From NCBI GenBank assembly GCA_015039315.1, contig WIDE01000019.1:74143-138142 (forward strand): DNA of 64,000 nucleotides, in the 5' to 3' direction. Origin of the DNA: Clavulina sp. PMI_390. Taxonomy: Eukaryota; Basidiomycota; Agaricomycetes; Cantharellales; Hydnaceae. The translations under genes and the position numbers were made by a program. Position 1 is the first letter of the stretch, and each line of letters begins with the position of its first letter. The notes under the pieces were generated by a model. The model worked only from the letters and a program-made list of their open reading frames with translations, ran no database searches and was not told where the DNA came from. Positions 1 through 9,962 of the stretch are shown in pieces.

Positions 1-1490
1 AGCAGAGTTCCCCCGTTGTTAATCCATGCGTAGTACGAGCCGACGTCGAGGCCGTAATAGGCGCTAACGGAGGGGGAAATAGTTGAATAAAATGAGCAAG
101 CGTACAATAACTGTGCCTCCAGAGGCTGGGTTTATGAATGGACTTACTATTGGGCTTCTGGGACGAGATACTGGTCTGGTGTGAGCGGGAACGCGACGCC
201 ACTGATGGTGATCGTGAAGTTTTCAGTTGGCCGTGTGGTAAACTTTGCGAGACCCGAACTCGAGTCCGTCGCTCCTCCAGTCGCCTTGAGGAATTGCTTG
301 TATGCAGACTGAGGTATGTAAATGAGGGTCGTGCCGGTGTCAACAATAGCAGAATAGACAGGTAGTTCGCCCGACAAGCCACTACCGTACTGGACGGAGA
401 TGAAGGAAAGGCCCCAGTACCTGGACGAATCGAGGCGCGGACGTAAGATGAATGACGGAGTAGATGTGAAGCGGGGAAGACCCACATAGAGTACGGAGCA
501 ACTGCAGTGGCTGGGAAATAACGCAGCGTGCCAGTATATTTGGACGCATCTGGTCCACCTATGCTCAGCTGTCCATTCGCCTCATCGGTATTGCTGCCAG
601 TGAGAGGACGGAAGTATACCCCGAGCGAGTTGGTATCCTTGCGAACGAAGCCGACTTTCAATCAGTATTTTTCTCCGGAAATGCTACAAGAGCCCATTAC
701 TCACGATTGTTCCCTGGCTTTTCAGATTCTCCATGAACGTCGGAACAGTCAGAGCGCCAGATACTGTGAGTAATGTGAGATCCTCAGGGCCGAAGCCTAT
801 GATCCCATCGACAGTGGGGTTGGTACTGATGTTCATGAAGCCAACGGTCGACGATGCGACGCCGAAGGACTGGTTCGCGACGGTGAGGCCGGCAAAGGAC
901 ACCTAGATGAGTACGGGAGCATGGATAACACGTTAGAGGGTGACAATGTGGTTAAAAGAGAGGACGTACAGCACCGCTCCATTGAGTACCATTAGCTGAT
1001 CCGGATCCATAGCTGATTGAAAAGCTTTGCCCAGAGGTCGCAGCGCAGGAGGTGTCAGTGCGATTGAACACGCCTGCCTATGATGGAAAAGACGTGTCAG
1101 AGGAAACTTGCAAATGGTGAGCCAATCGGGGCAGGCATGCAAGAGGGTGTTCCACTGCTAATGACTCACCCAAGTATTCGAAGATCCAGTGTCGACGATC
1201 AGGTTATAGGTGGTGTTGCATATTGTTACTGGTGCAACATAGGTAACATCCAGATTGGTAACGGTGCCGTTGGTGATAGTGCCAGCAACATCTCTTTTAG
1301 TGAGAGAGCGAGAATTGTAATGAGCGAGGCGGGCCAAGTCGCGGTCGACAATAGCTTTCGCTGATACTGAGCTAGAGCCGCGCTTTGTGATAGGGAGAGA
1401 GACGTGTGTAACGAAGGGAGAAGGAGCGGACGCGACAAATGGAAGGAGAGTGAGTGCTACGAGTCCGGTAGCGGTGAGCGCGCGGACCAT
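1..1490 (-). CDS. Secreted aspartic protease (A1 family), 3' end cut by window
   Basis: Pepsin-type aspartic endopeptidase, probably secreted. The first exon (1490 to about 1170) opens with a signal peptide (MVRALTATGLVALTLLPFVASA), a short propeptide containing a KR pair, and the first active-site motif VDTGSSNTW. Later exons (1077-970, 902 to about 701, about 654-486, about 409 onward) carry the flap-type motif SISYGSG, the conserved stretch VDGIIGFGPEDL and the second catalytic motif IVDTGTT. Both catalytic aspartates are therefore present. The reading frame continues to base 1 (YYGLDVGSYYAW), so the last few dozen residues lie outside the window. Size and layout match basidiomycete polyporopepsin-like proteases. 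A TATA box lies about 70 bases upstream. The family is clear; substrate and biology are unknown. Confidence 0.9.
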
Positions 1491-2268
1491 CGTGGATATT
1501 GATGAACTCTGGCCTCAGGTGAGAATGGAGATTATTGTTCAGGGTCCCAGAGAGCCATTTATACGTGCACCCCAAAAGCATATTGTAAATTGTACCGTTT
1601 CGATAAAGGGAGCAAGAAGCAAAGGATGGCTTGGGGGTACGGCCAGTTGTGCACTATGCCCTGCGCGGGATGGTGTTGACAGTGGGAAGTAAGTGGAGCA
1701 GCACCACAATCGACGGGGACAAATCGCAAATCGCAAAATCTCGGCGTCGGACATTACATGTAAACCTCGATATCATATGAGGAAGCTTCTTGGAGAGAGC
1801 TGCCCTCCATGATTTGCCCGCAGTGCAACCAACCTGCCCAGTCAATCAGACACCAGCCCTAACCAACACTCGTGTTATTTACTTCGCATAGCCTGTGGCG
1901 GGCCGGCCAGGACGATCAGCGCTAGTCGACGCCACATCATAGCCAGCCGCGCGCTATCGAAACCCGGACTTGCGAGCGCGGACGACCATATCCAGGTCTC
2001 TGATAACAGGCGGCGGGAGACTGATCGGAGACAGGAGACACAACCTTGACGCCACCCTCTGGAGCAAGTACGTAGTGGCGCTCTTCCACTCCATCATTAC
2101 AGATCTATTTACATTCTGATTCACATTATCGGCAAAATCTCTTGCGCCGCACGCGGGCCAGAAAGGAGGGAAGCAGCGCTCAAAATCCATATCACATACC
2201 CTACTCTTACGTTACAAAAATCCTGGGGCGAGCTTCGAGTTTGGGGAGATACTGCGCAAGTTGGGAAA
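1491..2268. other. Intergenic, protease promoter and dioxygenase 3' flank
   Basis: Apart from the TATA box I see no gene here. Reading frames are short, overlap on both strands and resemble no known protein. Confidence 0.5.
1558..1563 (-). promoter_or_regulatory. TATA box of the aspartic protease gene
   Basis: TATAAA on the minus strand, about 68 bases upstream of the ATG at 1490, within GTATAAATGG. Position and sequence fit a core promoter element. Confidence 0.5.
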
Positions 2269-3538
2269 CTATTTGTGCGAAAAGCCAAGTGAACCGAACT
2301 CCCCACCCTCCTTCTCCATTTTCAGCAACAACTCCCACATACCTACCAAGCGGGTTGATTCCTTCTCTACTTCCTCTTGCGTGAGCCCATCGGCCTCGGT
2401 GGCCTGGGGCTGCAGTTGCAATGTTTGTCCAAATTCGGCACTTCGCATCCACCGCACGTCATGCTGGAGAATCATCCGCGCGCGCTCATGCCCTCCCCGC
2501 GTATTTCCCATGCATCCATGCAGCGTCGCCCGCTGCTTGGTTGGGTCGTACTTCCCCGTATGCAGAATATTGTTGTTATAGATGACGGTGTCGCCAGCTG
2601 GACACGTATATTTACAGAATGAGAGATATTATGGAGGAGGAGAAAAGTAAAGTTATGACTCACGGTTCAGCTTCACCTGGATAGAACCCGGCATCTGGAG
2701 AGGATTTGGAGGTATCGCTTCTGTGGTGGACAGAGCGCGTTGCTCAGGCGTGCTGACGATGAGATGGGAGCGTGGAACAACGTAAAGGCATTCGTCTTCA
2801 TATAGAGCACTAGCAATAGAAAAGCATGCTGTCAGGTGAGTGCCGTGGTGGTAGAATATGGTGCTAACATACGTGTTCCATTGAATCTATCCAAGAATTG
2901 CGCGATAAGTACGCTGCGGGAATGGGAAAGGAAGTATGTACGAAACTTACACCCCAATGAGAAGCGTGTAAGATTGTGTCTTCCTCCTCCTCGCTTGCAC
3001 CCTCATGGACGTCATCTCTATGCCATCGGAGGGCAAATTCGTGCTTCTCCGGATTAATGAGAAGGTTGAAAAGTTCTACATGAGAATGAAAAAATAGATG
3101 TTTCAGTTTGCCGTTTCCTGGTCCTTTCCTAGCTCGCGGAGAAAGCTGAACACCGCACGATAACCCACCCATCTGGACCTCCGTCTCTTCACAACCCAGG
3201 AAATGAGCCATCACTTTCACAAGTCTCTCGCTCCCATACCACCGCACAAACTCGCTCTCGCCCAGATCAGGGTGCATGACATGTTGCACACCCCATGCGT
3301 CTGGGCGTTCCTCATCCGTGTCGAACGGAGGGAACTGTTTGCCCACTACACGTCGACGCGTCCACTCCCCTGAGCGAGTCTTGGCGATCGCGCGCGCAGA
3401 AGCCTCACGCAGGGCAATGAGGTCGCGTTGAGAAAGCAAGAGTGGGGACGGCAAGATCACATAGCCTAGTTCGTTGAACGTCGCTTTGAATTGCTCGAGG
3501 TCGGCATCTGTGAAAGGTGGGGCGGGTTCCGCGGACAT
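2269..3538 (-). CDS. Phytanoyl-CoA dioxygenase (PhyH) family protein
   Basis: Fe(II)/2-oxoglutarate-dependent oxygenase of the PhyH family, 358 residues. Exons 3538-2951, 2886-2873, 2809-2664 and 2597-2269 sum to 359 codons. Iron ligands are visible: the HxD pair in RWHRDDV (about H173/D175) and the distal His in ILHTGKYDP, followed by KQRATLHG, whose Arg is the likely 2-oxoglutarate anchor. The second exon is only 14 bases and encodes the core of the conserved QWNTALY segment, joining HWG to TALYEDECLYVVPRSH. Introns are 63-66 bases. The start was chosen as the first ATG, at the N-terminal edge of the family homology. Fungal members act on diverse lipids or secondary metabolites; the substrate cannot be told from sequence. 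Confidence 0.88.
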
Positions 3539-3771
3539 GATTTATGGTGTAGATATAGTGCAGTATTGCGCGATGGAGGGATGTCACTGGAGAGGAACTC
3601 GGGGTTGATAAGCTGCGCAAGGACGGAGCACACCCCGGATTCGCCGATCGATCGCTAATAGAGTCCTTCATTGAGCTTGCCCCACCTAAATTACATGCAC
3701 ATGGGTTCATCTACGTTCCTGGATCTCCGAGAGACCAATTGGACATGGGGAAGCGAATCTCTTTTGAGTAC

Positions 3772-4996
3772 CTAGGTCGCCACAACCACTTCCTGTATCC
3801 AGTCTACAAAGACTTGCATCGCCTCCTCTGCGCGGCGCTTCACCAGTCCATCTCCCTCCCAGTTCCCCAGCGACGAGGAGAAGCCATGGCGCATGTCGTC
3901 CCAGTGCTTCTCTTTACACTTGTCCCTCACTAGGACGGGGATCGCGGACATGAACTCGGGCTGCGCACCCTCATCCATCGAGGGCATGTTGTAGAATGGC
4001 ACAACGATGCGTGAACCTTGGGCCGCGTCATATGCGCGCCCATGGAGGGAGGCGCCCGCGACGAGAAGGTTTGGTATGGTGCAGAGTTCGGTGCTAGATG
4101 AGTGTACAAAGAAGTAGAAAGCCTTGTATGAGTCCAAAGCAGGGTACCTAGTGACGCGATTGGAATAACACCTACACTTGTATGGCACCCCAGCAGAAGC
4201 CCAGTGCAGCGACTTGAGTGATACCTGAAAATAGTCAAGTGCTGTGTTGTTAATACGAAAGGAACGGTCGTCTCAACCCAACAGGAATGTATTGGAGATC
4301 GATACAGACCTTCCGCATTCAGAACACCGATAATATCCCTTATGCGTTCCACGACCTTTGCAGGAGGCGCCCTTTCTGCAATCCTATATATGCGTATTGC
4401 TAGTAAGCGAAACATGCCTGAGAGAGCTTGGCGCCAAGACTGAGACTGACCATGCCCACATAACCTACGCTCAATACACCACCAAAGAGGTCAGTGAGTA
4501 AGAGGAATGTCGGTCAAGTTTGTTGCACTCACATCGAGCTCCTCAGGAGTATTGCGAGGTTTTGTGTAGCCGCCATCTTCTCCGAAGAGGTATGGCATGA
4601 CAACTTTACAGCCCAAACCCTTGCTGATACGATCAATCTACAGGTCCACGAGAAAGGGAGAGGCACAAACGATTAAGCCCTGACTACATCTAGGATACAA
4701 GCAAAATAAACAAGGGTGCTTACCTGTTGGGCCGTCTGAGGACTCTCTGAGCCGGTCACCTGTCACGGGAATTGTAAACGAGGGTTCATCGATAGGCGCA
4801 ACTAACAAAAATGACGAGATGGCCGACGCACATCATAGGCAACAATGATCCCCAGATCAGTCCGCTTCACGTCGACCGTGGATTCGTAGTACTTGAGGCC
4901 GGCTGCAGTCTGCTTTACACTGCCAACACGCTGGTAGTCTTTAGGTACGATGGGAGGTAGGGTCCCACAGCAATCAGAAGTGCGCTGAGAAGACAT
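3772..4996 (-). CDS. Dienelactone hydrolase family protein
   Basis: Alpha/beta hydrolase of the dienelactone hydrolase (carboxymethylenebutenolidase) family. The N-terminus has a CCGTLPP segment. Later exons give VVMPYLFGEDGG and then the nucleophile elbow GFCWGA at about 4190-4205, with cysteine as the expected catalytic residue. The C-terminal exon carries the catalytic-His segment MRHGFSS and ends in a helix rich in Arg, Glu and Trp. At least six short exons are needed; the smaller internal boundaries were placed by eye. The family hydrolyses cyclic lactones or esters in aromatic breakdown, but many fungal copies have no known substrate. The stop codon at 3772 is certain. Confidence 0.85.
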
Positions 4997-5950
4997 AGCT
5001 ACACTCTCGTTTCAGTCGGCGGTTGGGTATTTATGTTGGGGGCTTTGTGGTGGAGGAAGGGAGAAGGTTGCTAGGGTACGGGTAGTCTTACTGATTCGCT
5101 CTTTATACTAAAGACTCTGAGGAGAACACGCAAGCCCTCTCTGATGGCTGTGCTGCAATTGTTATGGGATCGCAGCAAGACTAGTGGAATTTAGGGCTGC
5201 ATAGTCCTCAGACAGATAAGCACTGAGGTCCCTGAAGCAACTTTGACTCGTATTTAACTGAGGAACTCCGGGCCTTGACTTGATATTAGCAAGACCAGAG
5301 AAGCTGCACTGTGTCGAACAGAAACTGGTTCGACATAAATAAGAGTAAGCAAATGAACATGTGCACATGCCTTCCATTGGTCCAGACTTTGCATATAAAG
5401 TGGCATTCATTAGAGCGCGTGCAAGTTTTCCGAATAGTGTGGGTGTATGAAATTAACTCATGATTCGAACCCATCACAATCAGAGGAGCTCTCGGAAGCA
5501 CACAAAACTACTTGGCTCGTGAATCGACGGCAGTGGGAAGGATCGAATCAATGGAGATGTCGATGCCAAGGATTCTAAATAATTCAGTCCTTTCCGTTCA
5601 ACGGGTAATTCCGAAAGAAAATCTAGCCACGTTGGCTGAGCGCCTCGGAAACCTCGTAAGACTTGATTATTGTGGGTTGATTGGGGATACTTAATAGCGA
5701 TATCCGAAAGGAATTGCTACAGTACGAGCTCACTCTTGTCCCTTTTTCGGCGACATGTGAGAGGACTTACCCGCCCACCCAATATATCAAAGAGCTGCCA
5801 ATCACCCTGCTGAAGGCTAGCCAGCGCTCCTAACGTCATGCGGGAGGCTCACAGATGGGAAACCCCACCCACATGTAGTAAGAGAGCGGGTGCTCAGGTG
5901 ATCCTCCGCGTATCCATATAGGCTCGCTCTTGTGATTTCCTTTCGATCCC

Positions 5951-5955
5951 ATTGG
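5951..5955 (-). promoter_or_regulatory. CCAAT box, hemerythrin gene 1
   Basis: Inverted CCAAT (ATTGG on plus) inside CCCATTGGCTAGCG, 81 bases before the TATA box. The same 14-base string occurs upstream of the second hemerythrin gene. Confidence 0.45.
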
Positions 5956-6031
5956 CTAGCGGGGAGGTCAATGTGGAGAAAAGGGAATCCATATGCAACG
6001 TCAACCACATACTCCATAACATCCCAAGGTG

Positions 6032-6037
6032 TATAAA
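6032..6037 (+). promoter_or_regulatory. TATA box, hemerythrin gene 1
   Basis: TATAAA in GTGTATAAAGC, 118 bases before the ATG at 6150. The second hemerythrin gene has an equivalent element at nearly the same distance. Confidence 0.6.
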
Positions 6038-6149
6038 GCTCCTGCACGATTTTCATTGCCTCGCTCCCTCGACAGTACTATTGCCACAGCCATCACCCCC
6101 CTCAAAGTCTCGTCCCATCACCGTACCCTAACGATATCATCTAGCTGCT

Positions 6150-7013
6150 ATGGCTGACTACTCCAACCGTGCGTTGACGTCCTCCATTGTCGAGGACCAC
6201 AACGAGCTCCGCGAGCACCACAAGCTATGTCGCATATCGTGCATGAGCCACCTCGATTGACGGATTGTATCTGACTGCCCTTATACTGTTAGAAATACCT
6301 GGCTGCCAAATCTGATAACGAGGAGCGCGAGAAGTGGGCGAATCTCTTCCGCTGGGAGCTCGCTCGTCACTCTGTACGTATGGCTGCCACTAATAATGTG
6401 GAATATTCACTCACTGGAAAGCGGATAACCCACTACTCGTGCATGTATGCTCCCAGGTTGCAGAGGAGATTATCTGGTATCCAGCCCTCCAGAAAGCTCT
6501 GGGCGAGAACGGCGCCAAGGCGGCTGAACGCGACCGCGCGGAACATCAGCAAGCCAAAGAAGACCTCAAGACGCTTGAAAACCTGAAAGTGACCGACGCT
6601 GACTTCGATAGGGTATTCGCGAAGCTCTTCAACGAGTTGAAAGAGCACATGGAAGAGTGAGTCAAAGGCTTCTACCATGATACGGAGGGAAGGAGGCTCA
6701 TACGTTGTTTTATGCATCGTAGAGAGGAGAAAAACCATCTACCCGACTTCGAGGCGGCAATTAGCGAGGAGGAAAGCCAGCGTCTAGCTCAACAATTCGA
6801 GAACATGAAGAAATGGGTGCCAACTCGGTAAGTCTAACTCTGTCCTCCTAGTTGAAGACAGTGGAACTGACTTGCGTCCCCGCTATTCCCAGCTCGCACC
6901 CTAGTGCCCCCAACAAGCCTCCATTTGAGACCGTAGCTGGCTTCCTTGCGACGCCGATCGACAAGGTGATGGACATGTTTACCAAGTTCCCCACCAGCAC
7001 TTCCAACGCGTAG
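6150..7013 (+). CDS. Hemerythrin-like HHE protein, copy 1 (damaged splice donor)
   Basis: Small all-helical HHE cation-binding protein expected to hold a di-iron (or other metal) centre, 193 residues if spliced like its tandem copy. Exons 6150-6224, 6293-6373, 6457-6656, 6723-6827 and 6893-7013 sum to 194 codons. Metal-ligand candidates are His in EDHNEL, RHSVAEE, AEHQQAKEDL and KEHMEEEEKNHLPDF. The next gene (7926) has the same exon lengths except in the last exon. Oddity: the first intron should start GT after AAG at 6224 but the sequence reads CTATGT. If the intron stays in, translation stops at TGA 6258-6260. This could be a real mutation, a sequencing error or unusual splicing. The role in fungi is not settled; oxygen, nitric oxide or iron handling are possibilities. 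Confidence 0.8.
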
Positions 7014-7738
7014 GATGCGCGCCTTAACGTAACTCAGATCGTCGACAATCTCACCAATGTACTTGTATCCCGGGGCGTTGTAACATCATCACAGCACGCA
7101 AAACGTTATAACATTGAAGTATGGCATTGAGGACTCCCATCTGCAAACTCAGACCAGTTCTTAAGATGAGGCAGTTTTGCAAGCTGACGTATTCCGAAGA
7201 TCAATGTAAAAAGAGTAGAATCGATGTAGAGCAAATATGCGGTGCGTATTGGGATCCTGCATGTCTCATTCAATGTTTGTAGCCCGAACGTCTTGAAAAC
7301 AGGGAAATGACTATGCCCTCTTGTTTATGGTGAAGTTCCTTAACTAGAGCCCGAACACTAGGATGCACGGCCCGTAAATGAAGAATGATTGCCGAACGTG
7401 TCCTTGACGTCACTGCTGCGCCTTACCATAAGAATGGCGACGAATCCAACATAAAGGCTGATAGACTGCTTGGGAATATGTTGAGAACCGTGCGGCGAGT
7501 CCATGTTGCATCATGCTTTTGTCTTGGCGGCGTGTGGGTGAACTTCAACTTTGCGGAATCGGAGCCGGCGGTCACGGAGCTCTGTCACTCGAGCAGCCGC
7601 CGACGTCATGCGAAGGCTCATAGAGACGGGGATAGATAGCCATCGAACCTTTGGGGATGCTCAGATTCGAGAGACAAATAGAACAGGAGCTCATACGCAT
7701 GCCCCATGTCGTCATTCTGGTGATTTCCCTGGCATCCC

Positions 7739-7743
7739 ATTGG
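7739..7743 (-). promoter_or_regulatory. CCAAT box, hemerythrin gene 2
   Basis: Inverted CCAAT within CCCATTGGCTAGCG, the same 14-base string as upstream of hemerythrin gene 1. It lies 73 bases before the TATA box. Confidence 0.45.
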
Positions 7744-7811
7744 CTAGCGAGATTGGTAGAAAGGGCATACGCGTGCGATGTCAAATGCTTCATTCGACCC
7801 TTTCCAAGATG

Positions 7812-7817
7812 TATAAA
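7812..7817 (+). promoter_or_regulatory. TATA box, hemerythrin gene 2
   Basis: TATAAA in GATGTATAAAGC, 114 bases before the ATG at 7926, matching the spacing in hemerythrin gene 1. Confidence 0.6.
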
Positions 7818-7925
7818 GCCCTTGCATCGTCGTCGCTAACTCGCTCCATCCGCACTACAACCTCTACATCCCTCAAACCTTCTGCTCCCTTTCTCATCAC
7901 ACATCAAAGACACCACCTAGCCACC

Positions 7926-8805
7926 ATGACTGACTATTCTAACCGAGCTCTCACCGCCTCGATCATGGAGGACCATAACGAACTCCGCGAGTACCACGAG
8001 GTGTGTGATTCAGATCCTTCATGGGCCAACTGAGCGGATAATCCATGGCTGACGCGGCATATGATATTAGAAATACCTCGCTGCGAAGTCCGACTACGAA
8101 GAGCGTGCAAAGTGGGCAAATCTCTTCCGCTGGGAGCTGGCTCGCCACACGGTACGTCCACCTCCCTGCTTAGCCGTTCCCCGTGGCCTCTTCGCCTCCA
8201 CCCGCAGCGGATAACTAATCATTCATCGATGCACCCTCATCTAGGTCGCTGAAGAGATTATCTGGTATCCCGCCCTCGAGAAAGCGCTGGGTGAGGAAGG
8301 CGTCAAGGCAGCGGACCATGACCGCGCCGAGCATCAGCAGTCCAAGGAAGATCTCCAGGCACTCGAGAACCTTCAAGTGACCGACGCCGAGTTCGCCAGG
8401 CTGTTTGCAAAGATCTACAAGGACCTGGAACATCATCTGAAAGAGTAAGTCGGCGCGTTTGGCTGTCATGTACAAACTAGAGCTGACGGTGTGGATTTCG
8501 CGGATAACAGCGAGGAGGAGAAGGACCTGCCGAAATTTGAGGCGGCGATCAGTGAGGAGGAGAGCAAGAAGCTGTCTGAGCAGTTTGAGACAACGAAGAA
8601 ATGGATGCCAACTCGGTGAGTTTCTTCTCCGCCAACTCGACACGTTGAAAGAATCGCGATTCTGACCATGAAGTTCTTCTCTGCACTCAGCATGCACCCT
8701 AGTCTCCCCAACAAACCTCCATTCGCGACAGTCACTGCCTTGCTCACGACACCCATCGACAAGGTGAAGGACATGTTTACCACCTTCCCCACTTCCAACG
8801 CGTGA
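7926..8805 (+). CDS. Hemerythrin-like HHE protein, copy 2 (intact)
   Basis: Tandem paralogue of the gene at 6150, 191 residues. Exons 7926-8000, 8071-8151, 8245-8444, 8511-8615 and 8691-8805 sum to 192 codons. All introns start GT and end AG. The first donor is GTGTGT, directly comparable with the defective CTATGT of copy 1. Conserved metal-ligand histidines occur in MEDHNELREYH, ARHTVAEEIIWYPAL and AEHQQSKEDL. A possible further ligand of copy 1 is altered: KNHLPDF there is KDLPKF here. The C-terminal tail ends in a short amphipathic segment (DKVKDMFTTFP). Same orientation, intron pattern and promoter elements as copy 1 show a local duplication that included the promoter. Confidence 0.9.
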
Positions 8806-9194
8806 TCATGCGCGCGGTCCCATAATTATTCATAGTCATACCACTGTATTGATATGCCAAAGCTGTATCACCATTATCACACCTGCAATAATACAACATC
8901 AAACGTGGCACGCCAAGTGAGGTCGGAAATGAGATGATTATTGGTGAAGGGCAATGTGATGGTTAAAAACATAGAGGAGGTAAATTCTGCAAACGGCCTA
9001 GTTAGTTGAAACTGCCGCGAAGTGAAGTGCAGTACTCACACAGTCCGATAAATGATGAGCAAGTGATAGGGGCAGGAACGGAAACAAGGCGAGCGGAAAG
9101 CATTGGAGAGTGTTTATATGATAAGCGTCGACATATAGTAATGATCGAGGACGGCCACGGGCTCTATTGCGTCAAGGGGTGAAATTTGGCGGGC
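8806..9194. other. Intergenic between converging genes
   Basis: Region of the 3' ends of hemerythrin gene 2 and the small membrane protein gene. I see no gene or strong repeat. Confidence 0.5.
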
Positions 9195-9739
9195 TCAGAG
9201 CTCGTCCGCAGCATGTCGTTTTTGTTGTGCATGCCCGACGTGGTCCCCTCGGACTTCAATCCTCCCATCTGGAAGACGACGACGGATGATAGGTGAGGCT
9301 GCAGGTCGGAACTTATGAGTATCAGAATATCTATAAAGGCAGTCATTGTTAGTAACTATGCCTCATCATGTTAGAGCATAACAAGGAATGAAAAAAGGAA
9401 GAGTCGCGGATATTTCCAAATTTTGTTCGATCTAGCCCTTTTTTAATATGCGGGCTGACGAAGAAGTGGGGGAAAGCAAGGAAAATACGAGGTCAAAAGG
9501 GGGACCTCACCTTACCTGTCCGTATGCACTATCATGTCCTCTGTAGGAATGCTTCTCCACCGCAGCTTGACGCCAACGTAGAACAGGAAGAACACAAACA
9601 GGATCAGGAGGATACGCTTCCACGTGGCTGGCGGGGGTTGGTAGAACCGCGGGTCATCACGATACGAGGGCATGCGCTCCGTAACATCCTCCACGTCTCC
9701 GTCTTCGTCGGTGTTCAGACGGTCGTATTCTGGGGCCAT
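9195..9739 (-). CDS. Small single-pass membrane protein, C-terminus ADEL
   Basis: Two exons (9739-9516 and 9330-9195) encode a protein of about 119 residues. It has an acidic N-terminus (MAPEYDRLNTDEDGD), a Pro/Tyr-rich stretch, one membrane segment (ILLILFVFFLFYVGV) and a basic C-terminal half with YSDTHKFRPAASPII and DGRIEVRG. The splice (CAT ACG GAC AG joined to A TAT TCT) keeps the frame. An in-frame upstream ATG at 9802 would add 21 residues; I prefer 9739 because the acidic, charged start looks more natural. The protein ends in ADEL, one form of the ER-retrieval pattern. With the N-terminus in the cytosol this tail would face the ER lumen. I recall similar small proteins across basidiomycetes, but know no function. 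Confidence 0.7.
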
Positions 9740-9962
9740 TTTGTAGGGGCTTGGGGTAGATGTCAAGTGGAAGATGACTGTGGGCTTCGTGGAAGAGAGC
9801 AAAGGAAACGAGAGACAGGCACGGAGTTGGTGTGTTTGTAATTACAGTGTTTGTTACGTCGTGAAGATCTCTATTTGGTTGCTCCGCACTTGAACACAGC
9901 CACCATCCCCATTGTGGCCTGAACCTTTGAATCCCTAAATCCTTTCGTCATACCTTTCATAA

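Larger units (their letters stand above)
4997..6149. other. Intergenic, divergent promoters of hydrolase and hemerythrin 1
   Basis: The right end (about 5820-6149) is the hemerythrin promoter, with CCAAT and TATA elements listed separately. Elsewhere I see only short open frames without family resemblance. A GGTTCGAATC-like sequence on the minus strand near 5462 is not part of a foldable tRNA. Confidence 0.5.
7014..7925. other. Intergenic between the two hemerythrin genes
   Basis: The last 330 bases repeat, in diverged form, the promoter of hemerythrin gene 1: a GTCATGCG...GGCTCA block, CCCATTGGCTAGCG and GTATAAAGC in the same order. The first 570 bases show no gene. Confidence 0.6.

Noticed and set aside
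5455..5475. Possible tRNA B box (GGTTCGAATC) on the minus strand
   Set aside because: The flanking bases do not form a T-arm stem, no matching A box or acceptor stem is found upstream, and no cloverleaf can be drawn.
7385..8033. Open frames upstream of and overlapping hemerythrin gene 2
   Set aside because: They run through the promoter and first intron of the gene at 7926 and have no protein resemblance.
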